A stretch of 27,931 bases of DNA from Planctomycetota bacterium. GTDB taxonomy: Bacteria; Planctomycetota; UBA1135; UBA2386. The notes under the pieces are model-generated. The model was not told where the DNA came from. It was given only the letters and a program-made list of their open reading frames with translations, and searched no databases. Position 1 is the first letter of the stretch, and each line of letters opens with the position of its first letter. The stretch is taken from assembly GCA_020638695.1 (NCBI GenBank), contig JACKIB010000031.1:1-27931 (forward strand). Direction: 5' to 3'. Shown one piece after another: positions 14,989 through 23,386 of the stretch. The position numbers and the translations under genes were made by a program.

Positions 14989-15094
14989 GGGCACGGCGGT
15001 TCGCCGCCGGCCTGATGCCATCGGGCGCTCGAGCCGCGATGTGCCACGGCCTCGCGGCGGGGGATTCGCTACACTTCGGGGCGCCCCTCTCCCG

Positions 15095-17209
15095 GTGCCC
15101 GTTCGCTCGAAGCCGAAGTTGACTCTCGGGCTGTCCCCGCTGCCGTCCGCACCACCAACCGTCCACCTTGCACGGCCGAGCATCGGTGTGTACCGATCGC
15201 TCGCGGGATGGCTGCTGATCGGCGCGGCGATCCGCTTGCTGCTGGTGCCGCTGGCGCTCCACCCCGACCTGTTGGCGGTCTACAGCCGGGTGTTGCTGTG
15301 GGAACGCGGTGAGCTGGCGCTGTACGACTTCAAGCTCCAGGCCTTGCCGATGTTGGTGCACCGGCTGTGGAGCATCGTGTCGTTCGCCGAACTGCCCGAC
15401 ATGAGCGGTTTGCAGTGGCCGATGCTGCTGGACGACGTGCACCGGCGCATGCTGGACATCTTGGGCTCACCGCGGGCGCTGATCTCGGTCGCCACGTGGA
15501 AGTTGCCCTACGCGCTCGCGGATCTCGCCTGCGGAGTGTTGCTGGCGCGCCTCGGCGGAGCAGTCCGGGGGATGGCGGCGCTCCGGATGTGGATGCTGCA
15601 CCCGTTCGTGCTCTACGTCGTGTGCCTGGTCGGCAAGTACGAGTCGTTCATGCTCGTGCCCCTGCTGCTCGGGTTGCTCGACCTCCGCGCCGGGCGGCCG
15701 AACCGCGGATTCCTGCTGCTCGGGGTCGCGGTGGCGATGCGGATCTACCCGGGTCTGCTGGTGGCTCCGATCGCGCTGGCAATCACCCCGTCGCTGCGCC
15801 GTCGTCTGGAGTACTTGGCGCTCGCCGCTGCACCACAAGCGGTTCTGCTGTTGTGCTGCACGGTGCGCAGCACGGCCGCGTGGTTCGTTCTGCCGCCGCT
15901 CGCGGTGCTCGCCTGGGGCGCTTACCGGCGAACGCGCGGCAGCCGATGGGAACCCTTGGTCTGGTGCGGGGTGCTCAGTGGCATCGCATGGGCCATCGCC
16001 ACGCACCTCGGGCCGTCGGTCAACCCCAACTACTCGACCCAACCGCTGCTCGACCACGGTGCCTACCTGACGCGCAGTCGGATCGAACTCTCGCCGAGCG
16101 ACACGATCCTGCTGTTCGGGATCGCGTACGGGGCGGTGTTGGTCTGGGCGCACCGCGTCGGCATGACGCGACAACCTGGCGAACCGATCCGCTTCGACGA
16201 CGTACTCGACGCCTGTGTGCTCGCCTGCGCGTCGTTCTTCGCGTTCTGCTTCTTCAATCCACAGTACGGCATGCTGCTGATCGCGGTCGCCGTGCTGCAC
16301 CTCGGCCGCACGGCGGACAGCCGCCCGGCGCACGGCGTGCAGCTGCTCGGCGTGCTGCTGTTCCTGCTGTACTTCGGCGGTGGCACGGCGTCGATCGTGC
16401 ACTTGTTCGTGCCGATGAGCCCGCGCGAGGTGCTCGACCTCCCGGGTCCGCTCGACAACCTGCCCGAAAGCGTGGCCGAACTGGAGTGGCCGACCTTCGG
16501 CCGGACATTGCTGGCGTTGGGCTGCGGATGGATGGCGATCGACGTGCTGCTGGCGCGCCGCCGCGGCACCACGGGTGCGATCACCGGCTGGTCTGCGCTG
16601 CTGCGTGCCGGTGTGCTCGCCTGGCCGGTCGGTCTGCTGCTGGCGCTGTCGATCAGTGTGTGGACCGATCGGGTGCGGGCCGGCGAGTTCGTCACCATGC
16701 CGATCCTGTTTCGCGCCGACCAGCCGTTCGACGGAGTGACGTTCGACACTTCCACGGGGCTGCCCGCAGCACTCGAGGTGCGCACCAAGCGCTACGGCGG
16801 AACCCCGCCGACCCAACCGTACTTGATCGAACTGCACGACGGCGATGCTCCGCGCGACGACCGACCGCTCGGCGTGGTGCGTGTCGCCCCGGAGCGCATG
16901 AAGGCCGATCAGTCGGGAATCGTACGCCTACCGCTGAAGGGGCTGGCGATGCGCCCCGGGAGCCGCTACCGGCTGGTGTGTCGCTCAGGCGGCTACCTGC
17001 CACGGCCGGTGATGACCGAGATGCGCGTGATGCGTCCGCTCGCCCGGGGCGAGGCGGCGCGCGTGTTGGCCGAGCGCTTCGCGGCGCGCGTCGTCGCGAC
17101 CGGGTGGTTCGGCTTCGCGTGGCTCGGTGCGGTGCTCGGGTGTGTCGTCGCGGGTCTTGTTTGGCGTCTGGGCCGGCGTCGGACTGTCCACGGGGAGGTT
17201 CAGGGCTGA
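15095..17209 (+). CDS. GT-C-like polytopic membrane glycosyltransferase
   Basis: This integral membrane protein of about 704 residues has roughly ten or more hydrophobic helices. The first helix (about residues 34-52) is followed by HPD at 56-58, matching the acidic residue in the first loop of GT-C enzymes. Further GT-C-like features are LADLACGVLLARLGG, WMLHPFVLYV, KYESFMLVPLLLGLLDLR and MRIYPGLLVAPIALAI, as in mannosyltransferase-like families that use polyprenyl-phosphate sugars at the outer face of the membrane. A soluble, probably beta-rich domain (about 530-650) lies between the last two membrane helices, ending with WFGFAWLGAVLGCVVAGLVW. The start is uncertain: GTG at 15095 is taken, but TTG 15119 or GTG 15188 are possible and none has a good ribosome-binding site. 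Donor and acceptor are unknown. It is divergent from the S9 peptidase and converges with the sigma-factor gene. Confidence 0.7.
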   Translation: MPVRSKPKLTLGLSPLPSAPPTVHLARPSIGVYRSLAGWLLIGAAIRLLLVPLALHPDLLAVYSRVLLWERGELALYDFKLQALPMLVHRLWSIVSFAELPDMSGLQWPMLLDDVHRRMLDILGSPRALISVATWKLPYALADLACGVLLARLGGAVRGMAALRMWMLHPFVLYVVCLVGKYESFMLVPLLLGLLDLRAGRPNRGFLLLGVAVAMRIYPGLLVAPIALAITPSLRRRLEYLALAAAPQAVLLLCCTVRSTAAWFVLPPLAVLAWGAYRRTRGSRWEPLVWCGVLSGIAWAIATHLGPSVNPNYSTQPLLDHGAYLTRSRIELSPSDTILLFGIAYGAVLVWAHRVGMTRQPGEPIRFDDVLDACVLACASFFAFCFFNPQYGMLLIAVAVLHLGRTADSRPAHGVQLLGVLLFLLYFGGGTASIVHLFVPMSPREVLDLPGPLDNLPESVAELEWPTFGRTLLALGCGWMAIDVLLARRRGTTGAITGWSALLRAGVLAWPVGLLLALSISVWTDRVRAGEFVTMPILFRADQPFDGVTFDTSTGLPAALEVRTKRYGGTPPTQPYLIELHDGDAPRDDRPLGVVRVAPERMKADQSGIVRLPLKGLAMRPGSRYRLVCRSGGYLPRPVMTEMRVMRPLARGEAARVLAERFAARVVATGWFGFAWLGAVLGCVVAGLVWRLGRRRTVHGEVQG

Positions 17210-17213
17210 CCGC

Positions 17214-17237
17214 GACCCCCCGATCACGCACGGGGTC
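17214..17237. terminator. Stem-loop shared by convergent genes
   Basis: GACCCC (17214-17219) pairs perfectly with GGGGTC (17232-17237) around a 12-nt loop. It lies between the GT-C stop (17209) and the sigma-factor stop codon (17236-17238), which it overlaps, so it could act on transcripts from both sides. No T-tract is present on either strand. Confidence 0.45.
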
Positions 17238-17850
17238 AGGTGGCGAGGAATCCCCACACGTCGTTGGCCTCCAGCCGGCGGACCTTGTCCTCCAGCTTGC
17301 GCAGTGCCCGCGCGAAGCGCTTGCGCGTCGCTTCCTCGGTGAACCCGAGTTGGTCGGCGATGTCGCGGAACGAGCACCCGTCGTACACCCGCATGCAGAT
17401 CACCCGCTGCTCCACCTCGCCGAGCAGCTCGAGTGCCATGCGGACCCGCGCCTCGCGGTCGTCTTCGAGCATCGCTTGACTCGGCGTGACCGCATCGAAC
17501 AGCGCCGAGGTGACGCCGCTCAGCGGGCGTTCCACCGCCAGCTCGCGCCGCTTGCGGTGGAAGTAGCGGTGGTGGCCGCGGATCACGTTGTTGACGATCT
17601 GTCGGATCAGCGCCCCGAGCTGGGCGTCGTTCTCCACCACGAACCGCGGTGAGTAGCGCAGGAAGTTGGCGACCGCGTCCTGCACCACGTCCTGGCTCTC
17701 CAGTTTGCCGCGCAGCGGTGCGCCGAGCTGCCCGCTCACGTAGTCGCGCAGCCACGGGATGACGCGTTCCATCAACTCGCTGAGCGCCTGCTCGTCGCCG
17801 TCGTGCCAGCGGCGCATCAGGGTGGGCAGCGAATCGGGCGATGGGCTCAC
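17236..17850 (-). CDS. ECF-type RNA polymerase sigma factor
   Basis: This 204-residue sigma-70 family protein has only regions 2 and 4. Region 2 spans about 10-90 (MRRWHDGDEQALSELMER, LESQDVVQDAVANFLRY, IVNNVIRGHHRYFHRKRR). Region 4 is in the last 60 residues, with LLGEVEQRVICMRVYDG and the helix-turn-helix SFRDIADQLGFTEEATRKRF. It should direct RNA polymerase to a special promoter set. The GTG start at 17850 overlaps the kinase stop in a GTGA, a 4-nt translational coupling; an internal ATG at 17818 would remove about ten residues. The gene is last in an operon after a secreted ELW protein and a membrane Ser/Thr kinase. No anti-sigma factor gene is present, so the kinase may control it; ECF sigma factors linked to Ser/Thr kinases are known in Planctomycetota. 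Confidence 0.88.
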   Translation of the reverse strand: MSPSPDSLPTLMRRWHDGDEQALSELMERVIPWLRDYVSGQLGAPLRGKLESQDVVQDAVANFLRYSPRFVVENDAQLGALIRQIVNNVIRGHHRYFHRKRRELAVERPLSGVTSALFDAVTPSQAMLEDDREARVRMALELLGEVEQRVICMRVYDGCSFRDIADQLGFTEEATRKRFARALRKLEDKVRRLEANDVWGFLAT

Positions 17851-20546
17851 CGGTGTTCCTCCAAGCTGGCGAACAGCCGTCGCACCGCGCGCAACCCGGT
17901 GTCGCGCGATCGGGCGTCGGGTGCCGCGCGGTCGAGCAGGTGGAGCGGTTGGCGGTTGCTGCGGTACGGCGTCAGGAATCCCGGACCGCTGATGGTGCGC
18001 GGTGCGCCGGGCCAGGCGGCGATCAGGCGCCGCCCGTCGCCGTCGCCCAGGTTGCTCGAGTTCTTCAGCCGCACGTCGCGACACCACTCCTTGACGTTGC
18101 CGAACAGGTGGTGGAGGCCGGCCGCGCTGGGGGCCATCGACACCACGGGGGCGAGGCCACCGCGGTACGGCGTGCGCAGATTGGTGAGGTTGGCCATCGC
18201 GGCGAGCTTGGCGACCTCGGCCGGCGGCCCGCCGCCGAAGCGCGCGGCGTACTCCCACTGCGCCGCAGTCGGCAGCTCCAGCCCGCAGCGCCGCAACAAG
18301 CGCGTGCACATCGTCCAGCTGACCCCGTGCGCCGGCTTCCACAGCTCGCCCATGTTGCGCACGTCGGCGAGGCCACCGTCGCGCAGCCGCAGGCCCGGTG
18401 TGCCGTGGGCGATGCGGCGCCATTGCGCGCGGTTGAGTTCGTGCTTGGCGATGAAGAACGGCGCCATGGTGATCGGTTTCTCGGCGAACAGATCGCCTTC
18501 GCGCGTGCCCTCGATGATCGGCCGAAAGCCGGTGCTGCCGGGCATCAGCACGAACACCATCGCGTGCTCGGTGTCTCGCTCGGCGAGCGCGAGCCGGCCG
18601 TCAGAGCCGCGCTGCGGCACCTTGCCGGACAGCAGGTGGGCAAACTCCTCCAGTTTGGTCAGGGGGTCGCGGCCGAGCGGCACCAGGCCGAGCTGCGGGG
18701 TGAGCACCACGCCGGCGAACCGCGGGTCGGTGCGCAGGCGCTCGGCAGCCTGCTGCCATGCCGCGCGGTGTGCGAGCGTGCGCTCGACGATCGATCCGGC
18801 CCACTCCAGGCGGAACTTCAAGTCGGGCAGCAGGTCGGCCGCCAGTCCGCGGAGGTGGAACCAGTGCACTTCGAGCCGGTCGTGCAGGGCCGCGGCACCC
18901 GGGTTTTCGATTCGAACCCGATTGGACGCCGCTTCGAGCGCCGAGAGCGCCGCGACCTCGGCGTCGATCTGGCGAATCTCCTGCTCGGCTTCCGCGCGGG
19001 CGTGGTCCGCAACCTCGACCGCGAGTTCGACCTCGAGCTTGCGGCGCAGCCCGGACAACTCGGCGATCCGTGCGGTAGCCGGGTGCGCCATGCGGGCCAC
19101 GTCGCGCGGTAGGGGGGCCGTCCCGACGTGCCCGGTGCGCAGGTCGGTCACCGCGCGTTCCAACACCTCGCGCAACGGCAACACCCGCTGCAGTTGCTGG
19201 ACCAGCTCGGCGAGCTCTGCCTGCTGGCACGGCCACGCCGGATGGGCGCGCTCGGCACGCTCCTCGATTGCCTCGATCACCGGCCCGGTCCACAAGCGCT
19301 CGTAGCGCTGCCGGCTCGCCGACGCATCGGCCCAGAACCACGCGACCAGCGCCACCGCCGCCGCCAGCGTCGCGATCACCGACGTGGCTACCGGGTTGCG
19401 TCGCACCCAGCGCGCGGTGCGCGCCAGCCTGGTGATGTGGCGGGCCTGGACCGGCCGGCGCGCCAGGATGTTGCCGAGGTCCTGTGCGAGTTCACGGGCA
19501 CTGGGGTAGCGCTGCTCACGGTCCTTCTCCAACGCGTGCAGCACCACCGCTTCCAGGTCGCGCCCGATCTTCGGGTTGATGCGCGAGGGCAGCTGCGGCT
19601 CCTCGATCTCGATGCGGGCGCAGAACTCCAGCAGCGAGTCGGCATCGAACGGCCGTCGCAGGGTCAGCAGTTCGTAGAGCGTCACGCCGAGTGCGTAGAC
19701 GTCGGTGCGCCCGTCGATCTCGTCCTGACGTCCGGCCAGCTGCTCGGGTGCGGCGTACTGGTAGGTGCCGGCGAACTCTCCGGTGCGCGTGCGGCCGGCG
19801 AGGCCTTCTTCGCGCGCCAACCCGAAATCGGTCAGCACCGCCATGCCGTCGCCGGTCAGCATGATGTTGCCTGGCTTGACGTCACGGTGCACCACGCCAC
19901 GCGCGTGTGCGTGCGCCAGCGCTTCGGCGACCTGCCGGGTGAGCTCGACCGCGACCTCGATGTAGCCATGGGCCCACGGGTCCCGATCCGCGGCCCGATC
20001 CGGCGCGTTGGGTGCATCGGGAGCCACGGCCCGCACGGCGCGCCCGAAGTCGGCACCGGTCAGTTGACTCGCTGGCTGCGCCGGGAGTGCGTCGAGCACC
20101 CGCTCCATGGTCGCGCCGTCGATGCATTCCATCGCCAGTGCCAACTGGCCGTCGATCTCTTCCAGTGAGTACACCTTGGCGATCCCCGGATGATCGAGGC
20201 TCGCTGCGAGCGTCGCTTCGCGCCGGAACATCGCCAGCGAGCGCGAGGACCAGGCGCGGTGCGGCGGTAGCAGCTTGAGTGCCACGGTGCGGCCGATCAG
20301 CGGTTGGCGGGCTTCGAACACCACGCCCATTCCGCCGGAGCCGAGTTCGCGCAGCAGTTCGTACTCCCCGAACTCGCGCGCGTCCGGCAGCTCCGGCTCG
20401 GTGTCCGGCAGCAGCATCGGCTCGAGCAGGTCGCGCAGACCCTCGTGGCGGCACAGGAAGGTCTCCACGTCGTCAGTGGAGCCCGAACTCTTGAACTGAC
20501 GACTCAGCTCGAGGGCACGAGCCAGCGGGTCGGACGGCTCGGCCAC
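17847..20546 (-). CDS. Membrane Ser/Thr kinase fused to FGE/SUMF1-like domain
   Basis: This 899-residue protein has a cytoplasmic PknB-like kinase domain (about 62-350), one membrane helix (about 386-407), a helical region, and a C-terminal formylglycine-generating-enzyme-like domain (about 690-895), presumably extracytoplasmic. The kinase looks active: glycine loop GSGGMGVV (69-76), Lys91, Glu110, HRDVKPGN (Asp222), DFG (Asp240) and APE (266-268). The FGE-like domain shows HELNRAQW, HGVSWTMC, LPTAAQWEYAARFGG, GLHHLFGNVKEW and RDTGLRAVRRL, but lacks the C-terminal Cys pair of true FGE enzymes, so it is more likely a sensing or binding module. The start GTG at 20546 follows the ELW gene stop by 7 nt; the longer frame would overlap that gene in low-quality sequence. 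The stop overlaps the sigma-factor start. Probable role: relay an envelope signal to the sigma factor. Confidence 0.9.
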   Translation of the reverse strand: MAEPSDPLARALELSRQFKSSGSTDDVETFLCRHEGLRDLLEPMLLPDTEPELPDAREFGEYELLRELGSGGMGVVFEARQPLIGRTVALKLLPPHRAWSSRSLAMFRREATLAASLDHPGIAKVYSLEEIDGQLALAMECIDGATMERVLDALPAQPASQLTGADFGRAVRAVAPDAPNAPDRAADRDPWAHGYIEVAVELTRQVAEALAHAHARGVVHRDVKPGNIMLTGDGMAVLTDFGLAREEGLAGRTRTGEFAGTYQYAAPEQLAGRQDEIDGRTDVYALGVTLYELLTLRRPFDADSLLEFCARIEIEEPQLPSRINPKIGRDLEAVVLHALEKDREQRYPSARELAQDLGNILARRPVQARHITRLARTARWVRRNPVATSVIATLAAAVALVAWFWADASASRQRYERLWTGPVIEAIEERAERAHPAWPCQQAELAELVQQLQRVLPLREVLERAVTDLRTGHVGTAPLPRDVARMAHPATARIAELSGLRRKLEVELAVEVADHARAEAEQEIRQIDAEVAALSALEAASNRVRIENPGAAALHDRLEVHWFHLRGLAADLLPDLKFRLEWAGSIVERTLAHRAAWQQAAERLRTDPRFAGVVLTPQLGLVPLGRDPLTKLEEFAHLLSGKVPQRGSDGRLALAERDTEHAMVFVLMPGSTGFRPIIEGTREGDLFAEKPITMAPFFIAKHELNRAQWRRIAHGTPGLRLRDGGLADVRNMGELWKPAHGVSWTMCTRLLRRCGLELPTAAQWEYAARFGGGPPAEVAKLAAMANLTNLRTPYRGGLAPVVSMAPSAAGLHHLFGNVKEWCRDVRLKNSSNLGDGDGRRLIAAWPGAPRTISGPGFLTPYRSNRQPLHLLDRAAPDARSRDTGLRAVRRLFASLEEHR

Positions 20547-20553
20547 GTCTCGA

Positions 20554-22614
20554 TCAGCAGTACGACGCGACGATGAACGAGTTCTTGGTGGGGCTCTCGG
20601 GCCCGGGCGGGGCGTCGAAGATGTGCATCTCCAGCGTCTCCCCGGTGGCGTCCTGCGGGACCAACCGCACCTTGAACTCCAGTCGCCCTTCGCGGTCGAC
20701 GGTGTCACCGACCTCGAGCGGGAAGCAGAACAGCAGCTCGGGTTCGGTCGGGTCGCTGCGGACCCGGTAGACGCCGATGTAGGTGGTCGTCGGATTGGCG
20801 TCGAGACGAGTCGCGCTGATCTGGTACTCGCCGCTCTCGTCGTCCAGGCACACCGAGCCGCGCGCCTGGCCGCCGTTCGGCGTCGGGGTGGCGTTGGTGC
20901 CCTCGGTGCAGGAGGAGGACGGCGTCGCGTCGAGCTGGAATGGGCTGCTGCTCGCCTCGATGAACGACTGGTAGACCAGCGGAATGCCGCCGATCCCGTT
21001 CGGCGGCAGCTGGAACGCCAGGTCGGCGCGACCGATCGTGCTGACGCGGTACGGCAGCAGCAGGTTGGGTTGCTGGAGGTCGATCACCAGCGCGCCCCGC
21101 AGGAAGGGAAACAGCTGGGGCGCGGACAGTACCGTGCCGATCCCGAACACCGCCGGTGCGCCGGGCGTCGCGTCCCGTACCGCAGCAGTCAGCACGAGGT
21201 TGGCCAGCCCCACGTGCATCTCGGGAAGCGGCCGGCGCGGGTCGATGTCCAGCACCTGCGACACGTTGGCTCCGTCGTACTTCCAGAGTTCGATCCCGGA
21301 AGACCGTTCCTTGGCGGCGAACAGGAAGGTGGTCGGCAGCAGACCGAAGGCGATCGGCCGCGACGGGTGGGCGTCGTCCACCCCGACCCGGATGTCACGC
21401 ACCAGCCCCACGTTCTTGCCGTCGGTCTGCCACAGCTCCACGCCGCTCGAGCCGTTGTTGGCGCGGAACAGCAGACCCGAGCTGCCGAGTGGCACCAGGT
21501 TGGCCGGCATCGATCCGAGGACACCCGGCCGCAGGTCGTGCACCATCGCGGAGCCGCCGGTCGAGGTGGTCTGCCACAGCTCGTGGCCGGCCGCGTCGGT
21601 GCGGGCGCGGAACCACACGGTGAACACGCCCGGGGTGATCTGCGAGATCGAGGCGCCGTACTTCAGCGCCGAGAACATGGTCGCTTTCCCGGTCGGGCTC
21701 TTCAGGAACAGCTGCCGGCCGCGCAGCCCTTGGCGGGCGGTGAAGGCGAGCTGCAGGCCGGCTACCAGTTGATCCGGTGAGGACGACGCAGCGCCAGGAT
21801 CGATGTCCTCGGACAAGGCCGTGCCCGCCTTGCTGCCGTCGCTCGACCACAACTCTCGGCCGTACCGCTTGGTCGTGGCGGCGAAGTAGAACTCGTTGCC
21901 CAGCGAGGTCAGCCCGCCGGGACACGAGCTCGCGGCGCCCGGCTCGATATCGAGCACCAGCCCGGTGCCGGCCGGCGTACCATCGGACACGAACAGCTCG
22001 GTGCCGGTGGTCGGCGTGGTGGCGGCGAAGTACAGCTTGCCCTTGTGCTCGATCAGGCCGTGCGGCTGCGAGCTCGTCGCGCCGGCGACCAGGTCGGCGA
22101 CCAGTCCGGTGCCGGTGATCGTGCCGTCACTGCTCCACAGCTCGCGCCCGTGGACTCCGTCGTCGGCGGTGAAGAACAGCAGCTTGCCGACCACCGTCAA
22201 TTCCGCCGGATGGCTGCCGAGTCTGCCGTTGCGGATGTCGAGCACCCGGGTGGTCGCCGCTCCCTTGAGCGCCGGGTAGTGGTGCAGCTCGCGCCCATTG
22301 GCGTCGCGGGCGACGAACCAGACGCCGCTGCTGGCCAGTCCGTCGCGCACGATCTCGTCCGGGTAGCTGCTCGCGGGCCCGGGCAGGATGTCGAGCACCC
22401 GCCGCGCGCTGGTGCCGGTGTAGCGCCACAGCTCCACTCCGGTGGTCGGGTCGCCCGCAGCGAAGTACAGCTCGCTGGCGAAATAGCCGCCGGTGAGTCC
22501 GGAGGGACTGCTGCTGCCCGGATGGAGGTGCTGGGCAGCCGTGGCGCCCGCGAGTAGGCACAGTGCGGCCGTCGACAGGCCGAGCTGGGGGTGGCGGAAC
22601 ATCGAATCGGACAC
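20554..22614 (-). CDS. Secreted ELWxxDG-repeat protein
   Basis: This 686-residue exported protein has a signal peptide (core LSTAALCLLAGATAA, cleavage near residue 28). About nine repeats of roughly 48 residues follow up to about residue 450, each carrying an ELW-type motif: ELWRYTGT, RELWSSDGT, ELFVSDGTPAGT, RELWSSDGS, HELWQTTST, VELWQTDG, IELWKYDG, with intervening DI-PG-ASS and LYFAA strands. Such hyalin-like repeats probably form a beta-propeller or beta-solenoid. The C-terminal part (about 470-686) is a separate domain without the motif, with a few cysteines. GTG at 22614 is chosen because GGGG at 22621-22624 precedes it by 6 nt; an internal ATG at 22602 is less well placed. It is first in the operon with the kinase-FGE fusion and the sigma factor. 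It may be the envelope component sensed by the kinase or simply co-expressed cargo. Confidence 0.88.
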   Translation of the reverse strand: MSDSMFRHPQLGLSTAALCLLAGATAAQHLHPGSSSPSGLTGGYFASELYFAAGDPTTGVELWRYTGTSARRVLDILPGPASSYPDEIVRDGLASSGVWFVARDANGRELHHYPALKGAATTRVLDIRNGRLGSHPAELTVVGKLLFFTADDGVHGRELWSSDGTITGTGLVADLVAGATSSQPHGLIEHKGKLYFAATTPTTGTELFVSDGTPAGTGLVLDIEPGAASSCPGGLTSLGNEFYFAATTKRYGRELWSSDGSKAGTALSEDIDPGAASSSPDQLVAGLQLAFTARQGLRGRQLFLKSPTGKATMFSALKYGASISQITPGVFTVWFRARTDAAGHELWQTTSTGGSAMVHDLRPGVLGSMPANLVPLGSSGLLFRANNGSSGVELWQTDGKNVGLVRDIRVGVDDAHPSRPIAFGLLPTTFLFAAKERSSGIELWKYDGANVSQVLDIDPRRPLPEMHVGLANLVLTAAVRDATPGAPAVFGIGTVLSAPQLFPFLRGALVIDLQQPNLLLPYRVSTIGRADLAFQLPPNGIGGIPLVYQSFIEASSSPFQLDATPSSSCTEGTNATPTPNGGQARGSVCLDDESGEYQISATRLDANPTTTYIGVYRVRSDPTEPELLFCFPLEVGDTVDREGRLEFKVRLVPQDATGETLEMHIFDAPPGPESPTKNSFIVASYC

Positions 22615-22744
22615 GGCTTTCCCCGAGTTGCGAAGGGTGGAGCGAGGAGGGAGTGCCCGGGCGCAACCGACCGGACACGGTTTCGCGCCTATTCTGGCGG
22701 GCGGGAACGGGCTCGCACAGCCCCGCGGCGAGGACCTTCACCTG

Positions 22745-22813
22745 GGAGTCTGCGCCACAGCAGGGCGATTCAGGAGGTGCGTGGGTGGACTGTCATTCTG
22801 TGGCGCAGACTCC
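22745..22813 (-). terminator. 16-bp perfect inverted repeat at the 3' end of the glycosylase gene
   Basis: GGAGTCTGCGCCACAG (22745-22760) is the exact reverse complement of 22798-22813, with a 37-nt spacer. One arm is coding: it specifies GVCAT just before the final Glu of the glycosylase, whose stop is at 22793-22795. The other arm is in the 178-nt gap before the ELW gene. Both neighbours read on the minus strand, so the transcript would form a stem of at least 16 bp that could terminate, attenuate or protect the upstream mRNA. No T-tract follows. Confidence 0.55.
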
Positions 22814-23386
22814 TAACTCGCCGTGGCGGAAGCAGCCGGTCAGGTGGTCGTTGACCATGCCGGTGGCCTGCATGAAGGCGTAGCAGATCGTGCTTCCGAC
22901 GAAGCGAAACCCGCGACGTCGCAGCTCCTTGCTCAGGGCGTCGGACTCGGCGGTGTGCGCCGGGACCTCCGCCGCGCTGCGGAACGAGTTGCGGCGGGGT
23001 CGGCCACCGACGAACGACCATGCGAAGGCCGCGAACGAACCGCACTCTTGCTGCACCCGGAGGAACGCCCGCGCGTTGTCGAGCGCGCTCTCGACCTTCA
23101 GTCGGTTGCGAACGATGCCCGGGTCGCGCAGCAACCGGTCGACGCTGGTGCGCCGCATCCGGGCCACACGCGCCGGGTCGAAGTCGTGGAACACCTCGCG
23201 GTAGCGGGCCCGCTTGCGCAAGATGGTAAGCCACGACAGTCCGGCCTGGGCGCCTTCCAGCACCAGCATCTCGAACAGCCGCTGCTCGTCGTGGACCGGA
23301 ACGCCCCACTCCTGGTCGTGGTAGCGGACGTATTCGGCATCGACCCCGCACCAACCGCAACGCGTCGGCGTGCCGGTGTCAGGCAC
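22793..23386 (-). CDS. tag: 3-methyladenine DNA glycosylase I
   Basis: This 197-residue base-excision-repair enzyme removes 3-methyladenine from alkylated DNA. It keeps the zinc ligands of E. coli Tag: Cys10 (RCGWC) and His23 (YHDQEWG) at the N-terminus, and His181 and Cys185 (NDHLTGCF) at the C-terminus. The pocket residues corresponding to E. coli Tyr16, Trp21 and Glu38 are present as Tyr22, Trp27 and Glu44 (LEGAQAGLSW). Length is normal. The start is GTG at 23386, overlapping the end of the aminopeptidase gene by 8 nt, so the two genes are translationally coupled. The last codons form one arm of a 16-bp inverted repeat, giving a short C-terminal extension (GELGVCATE) after the last zinc ligand. 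Confidence 0.95.
   Translation of the reverse strand: MPDTGTPTRCGWCGVDAEYVRYHDQEWGVPVHDEQRLFEMLVLEGAQAGLSWLTILRKRARYREVFHDFDPARVARMRRTSVDRLLRDPGIVRNRLKVESALDNARAFLRVQQECGSFAAFAWSFVGGRPRRNSFRSAAEVPAHTAESDALSKELRRRGFRFVGSTICYAFMQATGMVNDHLTGCFRHGELGVCATE

Noticed and set aside
17803..20168. Long plus-strand open frames opposite the kinase gene
   Set aside because: Low-complexity Arg/Ser/Ala or Gln/Arg/Val-rich translations expected from antisense of GC-rich codons; the minus strand carries the kinase and FGE motifs.
22745..22813. Inverted repeat considered as insertion-sequence ends
   Set aside because: Only 37 nt lie between the arms, there is no transposase, and no flanking target duplication is seen.
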